Positions 1 to 8,701 of a DNA stretch of 21,542 nt are shown in pieces. How positions within the stretch are numbered: the stretch's first letter is position 1; the number at the start of each line of letters is the position of its first letter. The DNA is from JAVBLQ01 sp031553435. GTDB lineage: Bacteria; Bacteroidota; Bacteroidia; Bacteroidales; Azobacteroidaceae. The stretch spans positions 1 to 21,542 of the forward strand of contig JAVBLQ010000015.1 in the NCBI GenBank assembly GCA_031553435.1, read 5' to 3'. Under the pieces are notes generated by a model, which was given only the letters and a program-made list of their open reading frames with translations, was not told where the DNA came from and did no database searches. Position numbers and translations under genes: made by a program.

Positions 1-2
1 AA

Positions 3-194
3 ACATTTGTTTCCAACAATCATCTTTATTTTGATGCACAAAAAATTGAAATCTATTCAATTAACGGACAAAAAATATTAACAGCCGAAAATGTTGGCTC
101 TGTTTCTATTTCGCATTTGAATAAAGGAGTTTATGTCGCTCGTTTATTTTCTTCGACGGGAGAAATTACTTGTGAAAAAGTTGTAAAAAAATGA
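3..194 (+). CDS. C-terminal end of a T9SS-secreted protein (5' end outside the window)
   Basis: Reading from base 3 gives an open frame of 63 codons ending at TGA 192-194; the start lies upstream of the window. The visible part resembles a type A C-terminal sorting domain of the Bacteroidota type IX secretion system: an IEIYSINGQK strand, then ISHLNKGVYVARL, then a turn and a basic end, EKVVKK. By family knowledge such tails direct proteins across the outer membrane and are then removed; the cargo cannot be identified. The stop overlaps the ATG of the pectate lyase gene by four bases (ATGA, 191-194), so the two are almost certainly co-transcribed and translationally coupled. This suggests the cargo also acts on pectin, which is inference. 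Confidence 0.75.
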   Translation, partial: TFVSNNHLYFDAQKIEIYSINGQKILTAENVGSVSISHLNKGVYVARLFSSTGEITCEKVVKK

Positions 195-1762
195 AAATAG
201 AAAAACTGATTCTTTTTTTTATATTTTTGTGTTTATTTAAGATAAATGCACAGACGCCTGCATTTCCGGGAGCAGAAGGTCATGGAAGATATACAACCGG
301 AGGCCGTGGTGGCGATGTTTATTATGTAAATACATTAGAAGACAATAAAGTAGGCGATTCTAAAGCAAAAGAAGGTTCTCTGAGATGGTGTTTGGGAAGA
401 GACGGGAAAAAAGTGATCCTGTTTAAAGTTGCAGGTACCATTTATTTGCAATCACCTTTGAAAATTAATAAAGGAGATGTTACTATTGCAGGACAATCGG
501 CGCCCGGTGACGGAATTTGTATCGCCAATTATCCGTTGTCAATTGCATCCGGTGTGGAAAATGTGGTTATCCGTTATATTCGTGTACGTCTCGGAGATCT
601 GAAAATGCATGGAGAAGAAGCCGCTAACGCTGACGCAATGAGTGGAAAAAACGCCAGAAATATAATTATAGACCATTGTTCCGTCAGTTGGTGTATGGAT
701 GAATGTGCATCTTTTTATCACAATGAAAACTTTACCATGCAATGGTGCATCATATCCGAAAGCATGCGTTTATCCAATCATGCCAAAGGCCCGCATGGTT
801 ATGGAGGTATCTGGGGTGGAAAAAATGCATCTTTCCATCATAATTTGTTGGCGCATCACGATAGCCGCAATCCAAGATTGGGTGAAGTTGCAAGCGATAC
901 ATTTGCATTAACAGACCTGGTTGATGTAAGAAATAATGTTATTTACAATTGGAGTGCAAATGCTTGTTATGCAGGTGAAGGAATGAATGTAAATATTGTA
1001 AATTGTTATTACAAACTAGGACCCGCATCTCCTTCTTCGAAAAATGTAAAAGCAGGACGAATTATTTCTATTGATAAAAATATGGACGCCGGTTCTCCCC
1101 TCTATAATAGATGGGGGAAGTTTTATGTTAATGGAAATAAGATAGTTGATAAAAATGATAACTCAACCGGATACACATTAAAATCTTCTGAAAATAATTG
1201 GGATTATGGTGTTTTTAATCAGTTTTCAGATAGATATGGGGCAATATCCGAAACAGATAAGCAAGCGATCCGAATGTTGACACCTCACAATCCGGGGATA
1301 ATTACGACACATTCGGCAGCAGAAGCCTATCAAAAGGTGTTGGCTTATGCCGGTTGTTCTTATAAAAGAGATTTCGCAGATATCCGTATTATAGAAGAAA
1401 CACGTACAGGGACAGCAACATATAAAGGAAAATCTCCATACAATGGTTTAGGAAAAACCACGTATCCCATCGGAACTATTTTGGCTAACGGAGAAAAAGT
1501 AGAAAAAGAAACAACTATCGATTGGAAAAGTAAAGATTATCCCAAGCCGGGCATCATCGACTCTCAAAAGGATGTGGAAGGTTGGCCGGTCTTAACTCCA
1601 GGTTCTCCGGTTATTGATGATGACAAAGACGGAATCAAGGATGGATGGTTAGAAAAAAATTATCCGGGAAAGAAAGCCACAGATTTCAATGAAGAAGGTT
1701 ATACATACCTTGAAGTTTATCTGAATAGTCTTGTGTCCGATATCACAAAAAATCAACAATGA
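191..1762 (+). CDS. Secreted pectate lyase, polysaccharide lyase family 1-like
   Basis: A 523-residue protein with a signal peptide ending around residue 20 (INAQ). The mature start, AFPGAEGHGRYTTGGRGG, is typical of Bacteroidota PL1 enzymes, which cleave alpha-1,4-galacturonan by Ca2+-dependent beta-elimination. Visible PL1 features are acidic Ca-site candidates D148 (DAMSG) and D161/D170/E171 (DHCSVSWCMDE), and the SRNPR segment with R226 and R229 as candidate catalytic base. The repetitive NxxxxHHNL pattern fits a right-handed parallel beta-helix. Near the C-terminus (476-486) is a DxDxDG calcium-loop motif within DDDKDGIKDGW, common at the end of related lyases. The start overlaps the upstream stop codon. 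First complete gene of the pectin locus; the exact CAZy subfamily is not assigned. Confidence 0.88.
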   Translation: MKIEKLILFFIFLCLFKINAQTPAFPGAEGHGRYTTGGRGGDVYYVNTLEDNKVGDSKAKEGSLRWCLGRDGKKVILFKVAGTIYLQSPLKINKGDVTIAGQSAPGDGICIANYPLSIASGVENVVIRYIRVRLGDLKMHGEEAANADAMSGKNARNIIIDHCSVSWCMDECASFYHNENFTMQWCIISESMRLSNHAKGPHGYGGIWGGKNASFHHNLLAHHDSRNPRLGEVASDTFALTDLVDVRNNVIYNWSANACYAGEGMNVNIVNCYYKLGPASPSSKNVKAGRIISIDKNMDAGSPLYNRWGKFYVNGNKIVDKNDNSTGYTLKSSENNWDYGVFNQFSDRYGAISETDKQAIRMLTPHNPGIITTHSAAEAYQKVLAYAGCSYKRDFADIRIIEETRTGTATYKGKSPYNGLGKTTYPIGTILANGEKVEKETTIDWKSKDYPKPGIIDSQKDVEGWPVLTPGSPVIDDDKDGIKDGWLEKNYPGKKATDFNEEGYTYLEVYLNSLVSDITKNQQ

Positions 1763-1799
1763 AAAATAAATATAATTAATTACTAAATCTAAAAAGAAT

Positions 1800-4700
1800 A
1801 TGCAAAAAATCAAAATGAGAGCATGGTATTCATTTTTTACCCTTGCCCTGTTTTTTTTCTGTAGTGCAAATTTATTTGCACAACAAAAGACTGTAACAGG
1901 AACTGTAAGTGAGAGCAATGGCGAGCCGATTATCGGAGCTTCCGTTGTTATCAAAGGAAAAGCATCAACCGGTACTGTCACAGATATTGATGGAAATTTC
2001 AGCTTTTCGGTTCCGGCAGACACTAAAACGTTGACGGTTAGCTATGTAGGGATGAAACCTAAAGATGTGGCTATCACAGCAGGCGCTATGAATATTGTAC
2101 TCGAAAGTGCAATGACCGACTTGGATGAGGTTGTGGTAATTGGGTATGGAACAGCAAAAAGAAAGGATTTAACAGGATCTGTTGCATCTGTGGGAGAAAA
2201 AACATTGAAAGATATTCCAGTGGCCACTGCAGCAGAAGCGATTACCGGAAAATTACCGGGTGTTCAGGTTACAACTACAGAAGGATCTCCGGATGCTGAT
2301 ATTAAAATTCGTGTGAGAGGTGGTGGGTCTATTACTCAAGGAAATGCCCCTTTATACATTGTTGATGGATTTCCAATGAATAGCATTTCTGATATTTCTC
2401 CTTCTGAAATTCAATCTATTGATGTATTAAAAGATGCTTCTTCTACTGCTATTTATGGATCGAGGGGAGCAAATGGAGTTATCCTTGTTACCACAAAATC
2501 GGCTAAAGAAGGAAAATTTACGGTTAATTACAGTGCTTACATTGGATATAAAAAAATTATTAAAACATTAGATGTGTTAAGTCCATATCAATTTGCTCAA
2601 AAACAATACGAGAGAGCATTACTTGGAGATAAAGTTTCTAGTGAATATGAAAATTATTTTGGAAGTTATAATGACATAAATCTTTATAACGACATGGTAG
2701 GTAATGATTGGCAAGGTTATGTTTTTGGAAGAACAGGAACAACAGACAATCAAAGTGTTACTATCACAGGTGGAACAAAGGTTGCAAGCTATAATTTGAA
2801 CTATAATAGAATTTCAGATAAAGCGATTATGCAAGGATCTGATTATGTGAGAAATAATTTCAGTATGAAATTAAATTCAGAACCTTTGAACTGGTTGAAA
2901 TTAAATATGAACGTTAGATATTCTGATACTGATGTAAGAGGTGGAGGTGCTAATGATGTTTCGGGAAGTGAGAAATCTACTTCAGATTCACGATTGAAAA
3001 ATGCAGTGATCTATACTCCGATTCCATTGAAAAACTTAACTATTGATGATGATGATGCTGAAGCTGCTTCCAGCTTATATCCTCCAACGAGGACTATCCC
3101 AGATAATGATAGGGAACAGATTACCCAATTATTTACTATTAATGGAGGATTGTCTATTACACCAATCAAAGATTTAGTACTTCGCACAGAAATAGGAGTT
3201 GATTACAATAATAAAGAAGATAATCGTTTTTATGGTTTGACAAATTATTATGTAACTGGTAACGGAAATGCTAAAGTCAAAAATCATCCGGCCATTGATA
3301 TGACTAATTCCAAATCATATAATTTCAGGAATACAAATACTATTACTTACTCAAAAAGTAATTGGTTTGCTAAAAAAGATGATTTTTCTGTAATGCTCGG
3401 AGAAGAGCTTATTACTAATAAAAGTAAATATTTATTTACAGAAGTCAATGGCCTTCCGGTTACCTTCACAGCTAAGGATGCGTGGCAACTTTCTACACAA
3501 GGAACCCTTCCTGTTACTATAGATAATCACTATAATACTCCAATTAATCTATTGTCTTTTTTTGGACGTTTGAATTATACATTTGCTGACCGTTATTTGT
3601 TTAGTGGAACTTTTCGTGCAGACGGATCAAGTAAATTCGGACCAAATCATCATTGGGGATATTTTCCATCTGCAGCATTGGGTTGGAGACTTAGTGAAGA
3701 ATCTTTTATGGAAAGTACTAGAGATTGGTTAAGTAATTTAAAAGTACGCTTTAGTTATGGGACAGCTGGTAATAATAACATTCCTTCCGATTTGTGGAAA
3801 CAAATATATGAATCAAAATCCAGTGGAGTTTATATTCCATCATCGTTAGGAACTTCATATTGGACTACAGGAACAGACCTATCTAATCCAGATTTAAAAT
3901 GGGAAACAACTATCACCAGAAACATGGGACTTGATTACGGTTTCTTAAATAATAGAATTAGTGGATCTATAGAATTATATAAAAATTCAACAAAAGACTT
4001 GCTGATTAAATATCCTACGAGCGGTACAGGTTATGCAAGTCAATATCGAAATATGGGTGAGACTTCTAATAAAGGAGTTGAATTCAGTGTAAATGCATTA
4101 TTGGTTGATAAAAAAGATTTTACATTAAATTTTGCATTTAATATCAGTGTCAATAAAAATCGGGTAGAAAGTTTGGGTGACCTCACTCAATTGCCTCCAG
4201 GAAATGAAGCTTGGACGTCTATGACTGAGGCATCCAACAGTTATCCTATTTATGTAGGTCAACCTGTAGGTATTATGTCCGGTTATGTTACTGACGGAAT
4301 GTATTCTGCTTCTGATTTTAAATGGAATGGATCAAAATGGGTAATGAATGATGGTATTTATAAACCTGAAACATATGAAGTAAATGGAAACACAGTTACC
4401 CGTTATGTAGATTCTAATGGTAATGTTTTTGTTGATAACAGTTCAATAGATGGACTAACTTGGGGACCTGGCGGCCTTAAACTAAAAGATTTAGATGGAG
4501 ATGGAAAAATTACAGATGCAGATCGTACAACCATCGGAAACGCCAATCCGAAAAATTTTGGAGCTTTTGCTATCAATGCTACTTATAAGGGATTTGATTT
4601 ATCTGCTAATTTTAACTGGGTTTATGGTAATGATATTTATAATGCTAATAAAATAGAATTTACAAGTTCTTATTATAAATATCGCAATCAAATTGATATA

Positions 4701-5093
4701 GGACAAACCTATACTCAAGTAAATTTTGCTGATGGAACAAGAGTCACAGATATTGATCAATTAGCAGCATTGAATCAAAATGCAACTATCTGGGCTTCTC
4801 CAAGTGGACGTTATGTTTTCCATTCCTGGGCTGTTGAAGATGGTTCTTTCCTTCGTCTCAATAATCTAACAATTGGTTATACATTGCCTAGAAGTTTAAT
4901 AAAGAAAATTTATTTGCAACAACTTAGATTTTATGTCTCAGGTTATAATTTATATACCTGGACTAATTATTCAGGTTTTGATCCAGAAGTGGACACTCGT
5001 CGTAATTCTAAAGGCATTCCTACTCCTGGAGTAGACTATTCTGCTTATCCCAAAAGTCGTTCTGTCAATTTTGGTGTTAATGTTACTTTCTAA
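1800..5093 (+). CDS. SusC-like TonB-dependent outer-membrane transporter
   Basis: A 1097-residue protein, the usual size for SusC homologues. A signal peptide (to about residue 28, LFAQ) is followed by a carboxypeptidase-regulatory-like beta-sandwich (about 30-105, VTGTVSESNGEPIIGASV), a TonB-box-like segment (107-117, DLDEVVVIGYG), a plug domain (about 118-235, including IRVRGGGSI and PLYIVDGFP) and a long beta-barrel ending in a terminal aromatic (NVTF). By family knowledge it imports oligosaccharides through the outer membrane using TonB energy while SusD caps the pore. It lies 37 bp after the pectate lyase and 9 bp before susD. The likely substrate is galacturonan or pectin fragments, inferred from the neighbouring lyase and GH28 rather than from its own sequence. 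Confidence 0.95.
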   Translation: MQKIKMRAWYSFFTLALFFFCSANLFAQQKTVTGTVSESNGEPIIGASVVIKGKASTGTVTDIDGNFSFSVPADTKTLTVSYVGMKPKDVAITAGAMNIVLESAMTDLDEVVVIGYGTAKRKDLTGSVASVGEKTLKDIPVATAAEAITGKLPGVQVTTTEGSPDADIKIRVRGGGSITQGNAPLYIVDGFPMNSISDISPSEIQSIDVLKDASSTAIYGSRGANGVILVTTKSAKEGKFTVNYSAYIGYKKIIKTLDVLSPYQFAQKQYERALLGDKVSSEYENYFGSYNDINLYNDMVGNDWQGYVFGRTGTTDNQSVTITGGTKVASYNLNYNRISDKAIMQGSDYVRNNFSMKLNSEPLNWLKLNMNVRYSDTDVRGGGANDVSGSEKSTSDSRLKNAVIYTPIPLKNLTIDDDDAEAASSLYPPTRTIPDNDREQITQLFTINGGLSITPIKDLVLRTEIGVDYNNKEDNRFYGLTNYYVTGNGNAKVKNHPAIDMTNSKSYNFRNTNTITYSKSNWFAKKDDFSVMLGEELITNKSKYLFTEVNGLPVTFTAKDAWQLSTQGTLPVTIDNHYNTPINLLSFFGRLNYTFADRYLFSGTFRADGSSKFGPNHHWGYFPSAALGWRLSEESFMESTRDWLSNLKVRFSYGTAGNNNIPSDLWKQIYESKSSGVYIPSSLGTSYWTTGTDLSNPDLKWETTITRNMGLDYGFLNNRISGSIELYKNSTKDLLIKYPTSGTGYASQYRNMGETSNKGVEFSVNALLVDKKDFTLNFAFNISVNKNRVESLGDLTQLPPGNEAWTSMTEASNSYPIYVGQPVGIMSGYVTDGMYSASDFKWNGSKWVMNDGIYKPETYEVNGNTVTRYVDSNGNVFVDNSSIDGLTWGPGGLKLKDLDGDGKITDADRTTIGNANPKNFGAFAINATYKGFDLSANFNWVYGNDIYNANKIEFTSSYYKYRNQIDIGQTYTQVNFADGTRVTDIDQLAALNQNATIWASPSGRYVFHSWAVEDGSFLRLNNLTIGYTLPRSLIKKIYLQQLRFYVSGYNLYTWTNYSGFDPEVDTRRNSKGIPTPGVDYSAYPKSRSVNFGVNVTF

Positions 5094-5102
5094 ACTTTAT
5101 TC

Positions 5103-6989
5103 ATGATGAAAAAATATATAATATATAGTCTTTTATTTTCGTTTGCAACAGGAATATTTTCTTCTTGCAGCGATGATTTCCTTAATACAAAAGGAGAATC
5201 TTCTTTTACCCAAGATGTGATTTATAGTAATCCTGTATTTACTAATGGTGAAATATTGGGTATTTACAATATCATAGGAGAAAATAACTCTTATCGTAAT
5301 CGCTTATGGTTGCAAATGGGAGTGAATACAGATATTGAGTATCGTTCTGGTTGGAGTTCAAATGTTCCGTTGGTACCTACCAAATCTGATGATCAGATAG
5401 CCTTATATGCTTCCGAATCAAATATGCCGGATGGATATAATAACTCAGATGCTGCTAATCCATGGAGCCGTATCTATCAGGCAATAGAAAGGGCTAATTT
5501 GGGAATTGATGGAATTCGTCAATATGGAAATCCTCAGCCTGGAACAGATATGGGGCATTTGTTAGGAGAAGCGCTCGCATTAAGAGCATTTTATTATTAT
5601 GATTTGATTAAATGGTGGGGAGATGTCCCTGCACGTTTTGAACCATTGACAAGTGATAATTTATATGTAGGAAAAGCAGACCGAGATCTCATTTATGATC
5701 AAATTATTGCTGATTTAGGAGAAGCTGAAACATTGATGTATTCTGCAGGAACTTTATATACCAATACAATCAAAAGATTATGTAAAGAATCGGCAAGGGG
5801 ATTGCGGGCGAGAATAGCTTTATCTGCTGCAGGTTATTCCATGCGACCTGTGGGAACAACTGATTCTGAAATTAAAATTACAGTTTCGGATGCTCGTAGG
5901 AGAGAACTCTATGAAATAGCCAGAGAAGAGTGTCGTGCAATTATTATTAGTGGAAAATATTCATTAGATTCAAGTTTCAAAAATATTTTTTATCAACAAT
6001 GTCAAAACAACGAGACACATGGTAGAGAAGCGATGTTTGAGTTACCATATGATTTAGGAGTACGTGGACGTATGATATATAATCTAGGATTACCTCGTGT
6101 CGCAGATGGAAGTAGTACAAGCAGTGGCAAAAGTTTCAACACAGTAGCTATTGGCGGACAATTTAGAATAACGCCCAGCTTTTATTATGATTATGATAAA
6201 AATGACACCCGTAGAGATATAACAATTGTTCCATACAAAATAGAAAAAAACTCTATTTTAGGAGTAATGGAACAATCTCTCGGTTCAGGAATAACAGGAC
6301 TTAATCTTGCTAAATGGCGTGCTGAATGGACTAAAGTACAAATTACAGGAACTGATGACGGAATCTCTCCTGTCGTTTTGCGTTATGCAGATGTATTGTT
6401 GATGTTTGCTGAAGCAGATCTGTTTTTAGGAGGAAGCGAGGGTCAGGAATATTTTAATCAGGTTCGTCGACGTGCGTTTAATCAACCGATTGATTCTCCA
6501 TCTCCTTATGATCTTTCTTTAACACTGAGTAATATCAAGCAAGAAAGAGCTTTTGAATTTTGTGGAGAGAATATCCGTAAATATGATTTAATACGTTGGG
6601 GGGAATTGAAATCAGCGATAGATGTTGCAAAAAATAATTTGCGAAGTCTAAGAGATGGAACAGGAAATTACGCTAATGTACCAATGACAATTTATTATAA
6701 ATATGTTGTTGCTACAGATAAAACTCTGGGAGAACGTGAACTCGTTATTTATGGATTAAATAGAGGAGAAACAGATGATAAAACAATAACAGATCCAACG
6801 GGAGGATGGACCAAAAAAACCTGGACAAATGCTACAACTGGAACTCCAGCAGATTATTATTTAAGTGAAGGATTTATTAACAATATGTATCAAGGAAATC
6901 CGGATAAAAGACAATTATTGCCAATTATGCATCAAATTATCCTCACTAGTGGTGGTAAATTGAGCAATGATTATGGATATCAAAATTAA
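5103..6989 (+). CDS. SusD-like surface glycan-binding lipoprotein
   Basis: A 628-residue lipoprotein with the modified cysteine predicted at C22 (FSSC). The next residues are acidic (SDDF), as in surface-exposed Bacteroidota lipoproteins. The start DDFLNTKGESSF, the ALRAFYYYDLIKWWGDVP segment and the late EFCGENIRKYDLIRWGELKSA block are SusD/RagB hallmarks: a TPR-like scaffold with a C-terminal region that packs over the transporter. Nine bp separate it from the susC-like gene, the standard paired order. Two adjacent ATG codons (5103, 5106) could serve as start; the first is used here. Expected partner: the SusC-like transporter at 1800-5093, binding pectic oligosaccharide at the cell surface. 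Confidence 0.94.
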   Translation: MMKKYIIYSLLFSFATGIFSSCSDDFLNTKGESSFTQDVIYSNPVFTNGEILGIYNIIGENNSYRNRLWLQMGVNTDIEYRSGWSSNVPLVPTKSDDQIALYASESNMPDGYNNSDAANPWSRIYQAIERANLGIDGIRQYGNPQPGTDMGHLLGEALALRAFYYYDLIKWWGDVPARFEPLTSDNLYVGKADRDLIYDQIIADLGEAETLMYSAGTLYTNTIKRLCKESARGLRARIALSAAGYSMRPVGTTDSEIKITVSDARRRELYEIAREECRAIIISGKYSLDSSFKNIFYQQCQNNETHGREAMFELPYDLGVRGRMIYNLGLPRVADGSSTSSGKSFNTVAIGGQFRITPSFYYDYDKNDTRRDITIVPYKIEKNSILGVMEQSLGSGITGLNLAKWRAEWTKVQITGTDDGISPVVLRYADVLLMFAEADLFLGGSEGQEYFNQVRRRAFNQPIDSPSPYDLSLTLSNIKQERAFEFCGENIRKYDLIRWGELKSAIDVAKNNLRSLRDGTGNYANVPMTIYYKYVVATDKTLGERELVIYGLNRGETDDKTITDPTGGWTKKTWTNATTGTPADYYLSEGFINNMYQGNPDKRQLLPIMHQIILTSGGKLSNDYGYQN

Positions 6990-7003
6990 AATTAATTATA
7001 GTT

Positions 7004-8611
7004 ATGAAAAAAGAAAAATTATATATCTTATTTTTGATGTTATCTGTCATAGGATGTTCAAATTTCTTTACTTCCTGTGATGATAATTATGATGAATTTG
7101 AGGCAAATCTGCCTTATCTATTTCGTCCTGTGAATTTCAATGCTACAATGGAGGGAACTGTTGTTACTCTTTCTTGGGCGGCAGTAGATAGTGCGCAATC
7201 ATATACGGTTGAAATATATAAAGATAGCCTTTTATTTTCGCCTCAGAATTTGGTCTTGAGTGAAACAGTTGATAAAAAATTTATTATAACAGAACTTCAA
7301 GGTGCTACCTTGTATTCGGCAAGAGTTCGAGCCAATGCCTCACAGATTGATATGGATTCTAAATTTAATGAAACATTGACATTCAAGACTCCTGCAGAAA
7401 ACCTATTTAATGGATTTACAAGTTCTATGACAGCTCTGGGAACTGCAGACATGAAATGGTTACCGGGAGCAAATGTTACAAGCTTAGTATTCATCAATGT
7501 AGCGGATGATTCCAGAAAGGAATATTCTATTAGTCTTGACGAAAAAGTTGCAGGAGAGAAAATCTGCACTAATCTTCCAAATGCGACTTATAATGTAGAG
7601 CTTCATAATAATGGTATTGTCAGAGGAAAAACTACAGTGAAGATAGAAGGTGATATCTTCCTGAATTCCAGTGATGATCTGAAGGCAGCAATGGAAACAG
7701 CAAATTCAGGTGATGTAATTATTCTAAATTCGGGAGTTTATCCGATTAGTTCAGGAACTTTCCGTTTCGATAAAAACATAAAACTAAAAGGATTGGATGT
7801 CAATAACAAGCCTGTTTTATGTATGAAAGACGGAGCATCTTCAACAGCTTCTATGTTCGGATTTACTGCGGGTACTACCTTTGATTATGTTGCTTTCGAA
7901 AATCTGGATATTACGGGATGGGTTGAAAATAGCCAAGCTACTAATAAAATTGGATATCTTTTCAATAACAATACTGCCATGACAGTAGGTTCTGTTACAT
8001 TTACGAACTGTAATATCCATAATCTGGCTAACACTCCAATGCGTTTACAAGGAAATGTCGGACAAAGAATCGGAACTGTAGGTTTTGCAGGATGTATTAT
8101 TAATGATATAGGATTTGGAAGTACTTATGCAATTGTTAATGTCAATACAGCAACAGATATTATCGATAATATTGTGTTCAAAAACAGCACTATTTACAAT
8201 TTCAGAGGTTCTTTAATCCTTCGTCAAAACGGAACAGTTGCTCAAGTATCTATTGATGCTTGTACTATTGATCAAGGAATGATGGATACAGCTGCCCGTT
8301 ATTTGGTGGATCTCAATTCAATTACGAACACTCCATCTTTTACGTTAACAAATTCTATTTTAGGGCAAACGTCTACGGTAGCGGGAGGAATACGTCCGAT
8401 AACAGATTATCCTATTACCGGATGTTATTATACTACTGACTATTATGATGATGCTTTGATTGCAGGAGCTTCCTCAAGTATAAAAGCGAAGATGAAAGCT
8501 TATTCCGGCAAATCTACAGATTTATGGACTAATCCTTCGACAGGAGATTTCCACTTCAAAGATGCGACATTTGCAGGAAAATCAACAGCCGGTGATCCCC
8601 GTTGGAAATAA
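7004..8611 (+). CDS. Surface glycan-binding lipoprotein with Fn3-like and beta-helix (DUF4957/DUF5123-like) regions
   Basis: A 535-residue lipoprotein that probably works as a cell-surface glycan-binding protein. Two lipobox candidates exist, C18 (VIGC) and C25 (FTSC, followed by DDNYDE); the acidic residues after C25 favour it for a surface lipoprotein. Residues about 40-130 resemble a fibronectin type III fold (VTLSWAAVDSAQSYTVEIY). From about 220 the protein becomes repetitive (NSGDVIILNSGVYPI, then VAFENLDITGW, FTNCNIHNL, FKNSTIYNF, LTNSILGQT), as in parallel beta-helices and the DUF4957/DUF5123 proteins of pectin loci. The end, STGDFHFKDATFAGKSTAGD, is the usual close of that family. No lyase catalytic residues could be assigned, so binding is more likely than catalysis, though weak lyase activity is not excluded. 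Confidence 0.8.
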   Translation: MKKEKLYILFLMLSVIGCSNFFTSCDDNYDEFEANLPYLFRPVNFNATMEGTVVTLSWAAVDSAQSYTVEIYKDSLLFSPQNLVLSETVDKKFIITELQGATLYSARVRANASQIDMDSKFNETLTFKTPAENLFNGFTSSMTALGTADMKWLPGANVTSLVFINVADDSRKEYSISLDEKVAGEKICTNLPNATYNVELHNNGIVRGKTTVKIEGDIFLNSSDDLKAAMETANSGDVIILNSGVYPISSGTFRFDKNIKLKGLDVNNKPVLCMKDGASSTASMFGFTAGTTFDYVAFENLDITGWVENSQATNKIGYLFNNNTAMTVGSVTFTNCNIHNLANTPMRLQGNVGQRIGTVGFAGCIINDIGFGSTYAIVNVNTATDIIDNIVFKNSTIYNFRGSLILRQNGTVAQVSIDACTIDQGMMDTAARYLVDLNSITNTPSFTLTNSILGQTSTVAGGIRPITDYPITGCYYTTDYYDDALIAGASSSIKAKMKAYSGKSTDLWTNPSTGDFHFKDATFAGKSTAGDPRWK

Positions 8612-8633
8612 GAATAACAAACAATATACATTG

Positions 8634-8668
8634 TTGCCAATGAAAGTTTATATAACTTTCATTGGCAA
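8634..8668. repeat. Perfect 15-bp inverted repeat between the surface lipoprotein and GH28 genes
   Basis: TTGCCAATGAAAGTT (8634-8648) and its exact complement (8654-8668) enclose a 5-nt loop. No T-run follows on either strand, so it is not a classical intrinsic terminator. It lies in the 90-bp gap before the last gene of the locus and could stabilise or separate the mRNA segments. The 11-mer TTTCATTGGCA also occurs in the palindrome at 20157-20234. Confidence 0.85.
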
Positions 8669-8701
8669 TCGGTAAATACCTCATAAAAAAACGATTACTT
8701 A

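Noticed and set aside
1848..1860. Slippage-prone T-runs in signal-peptide codons of the lyase and SusC-like genes (possible phase variation)
   Set aside because: Runs of about eight T are expected in AT-rich codons for Phe-rich signal peptides, and both frames are intact; nothing else supports switching.
1649..2023. Minus-strand frame of 124 codons
   Set aside because: It covers the end of the pectate lyase and the start of the SusC-like gene and has no recognisable protein pattern.
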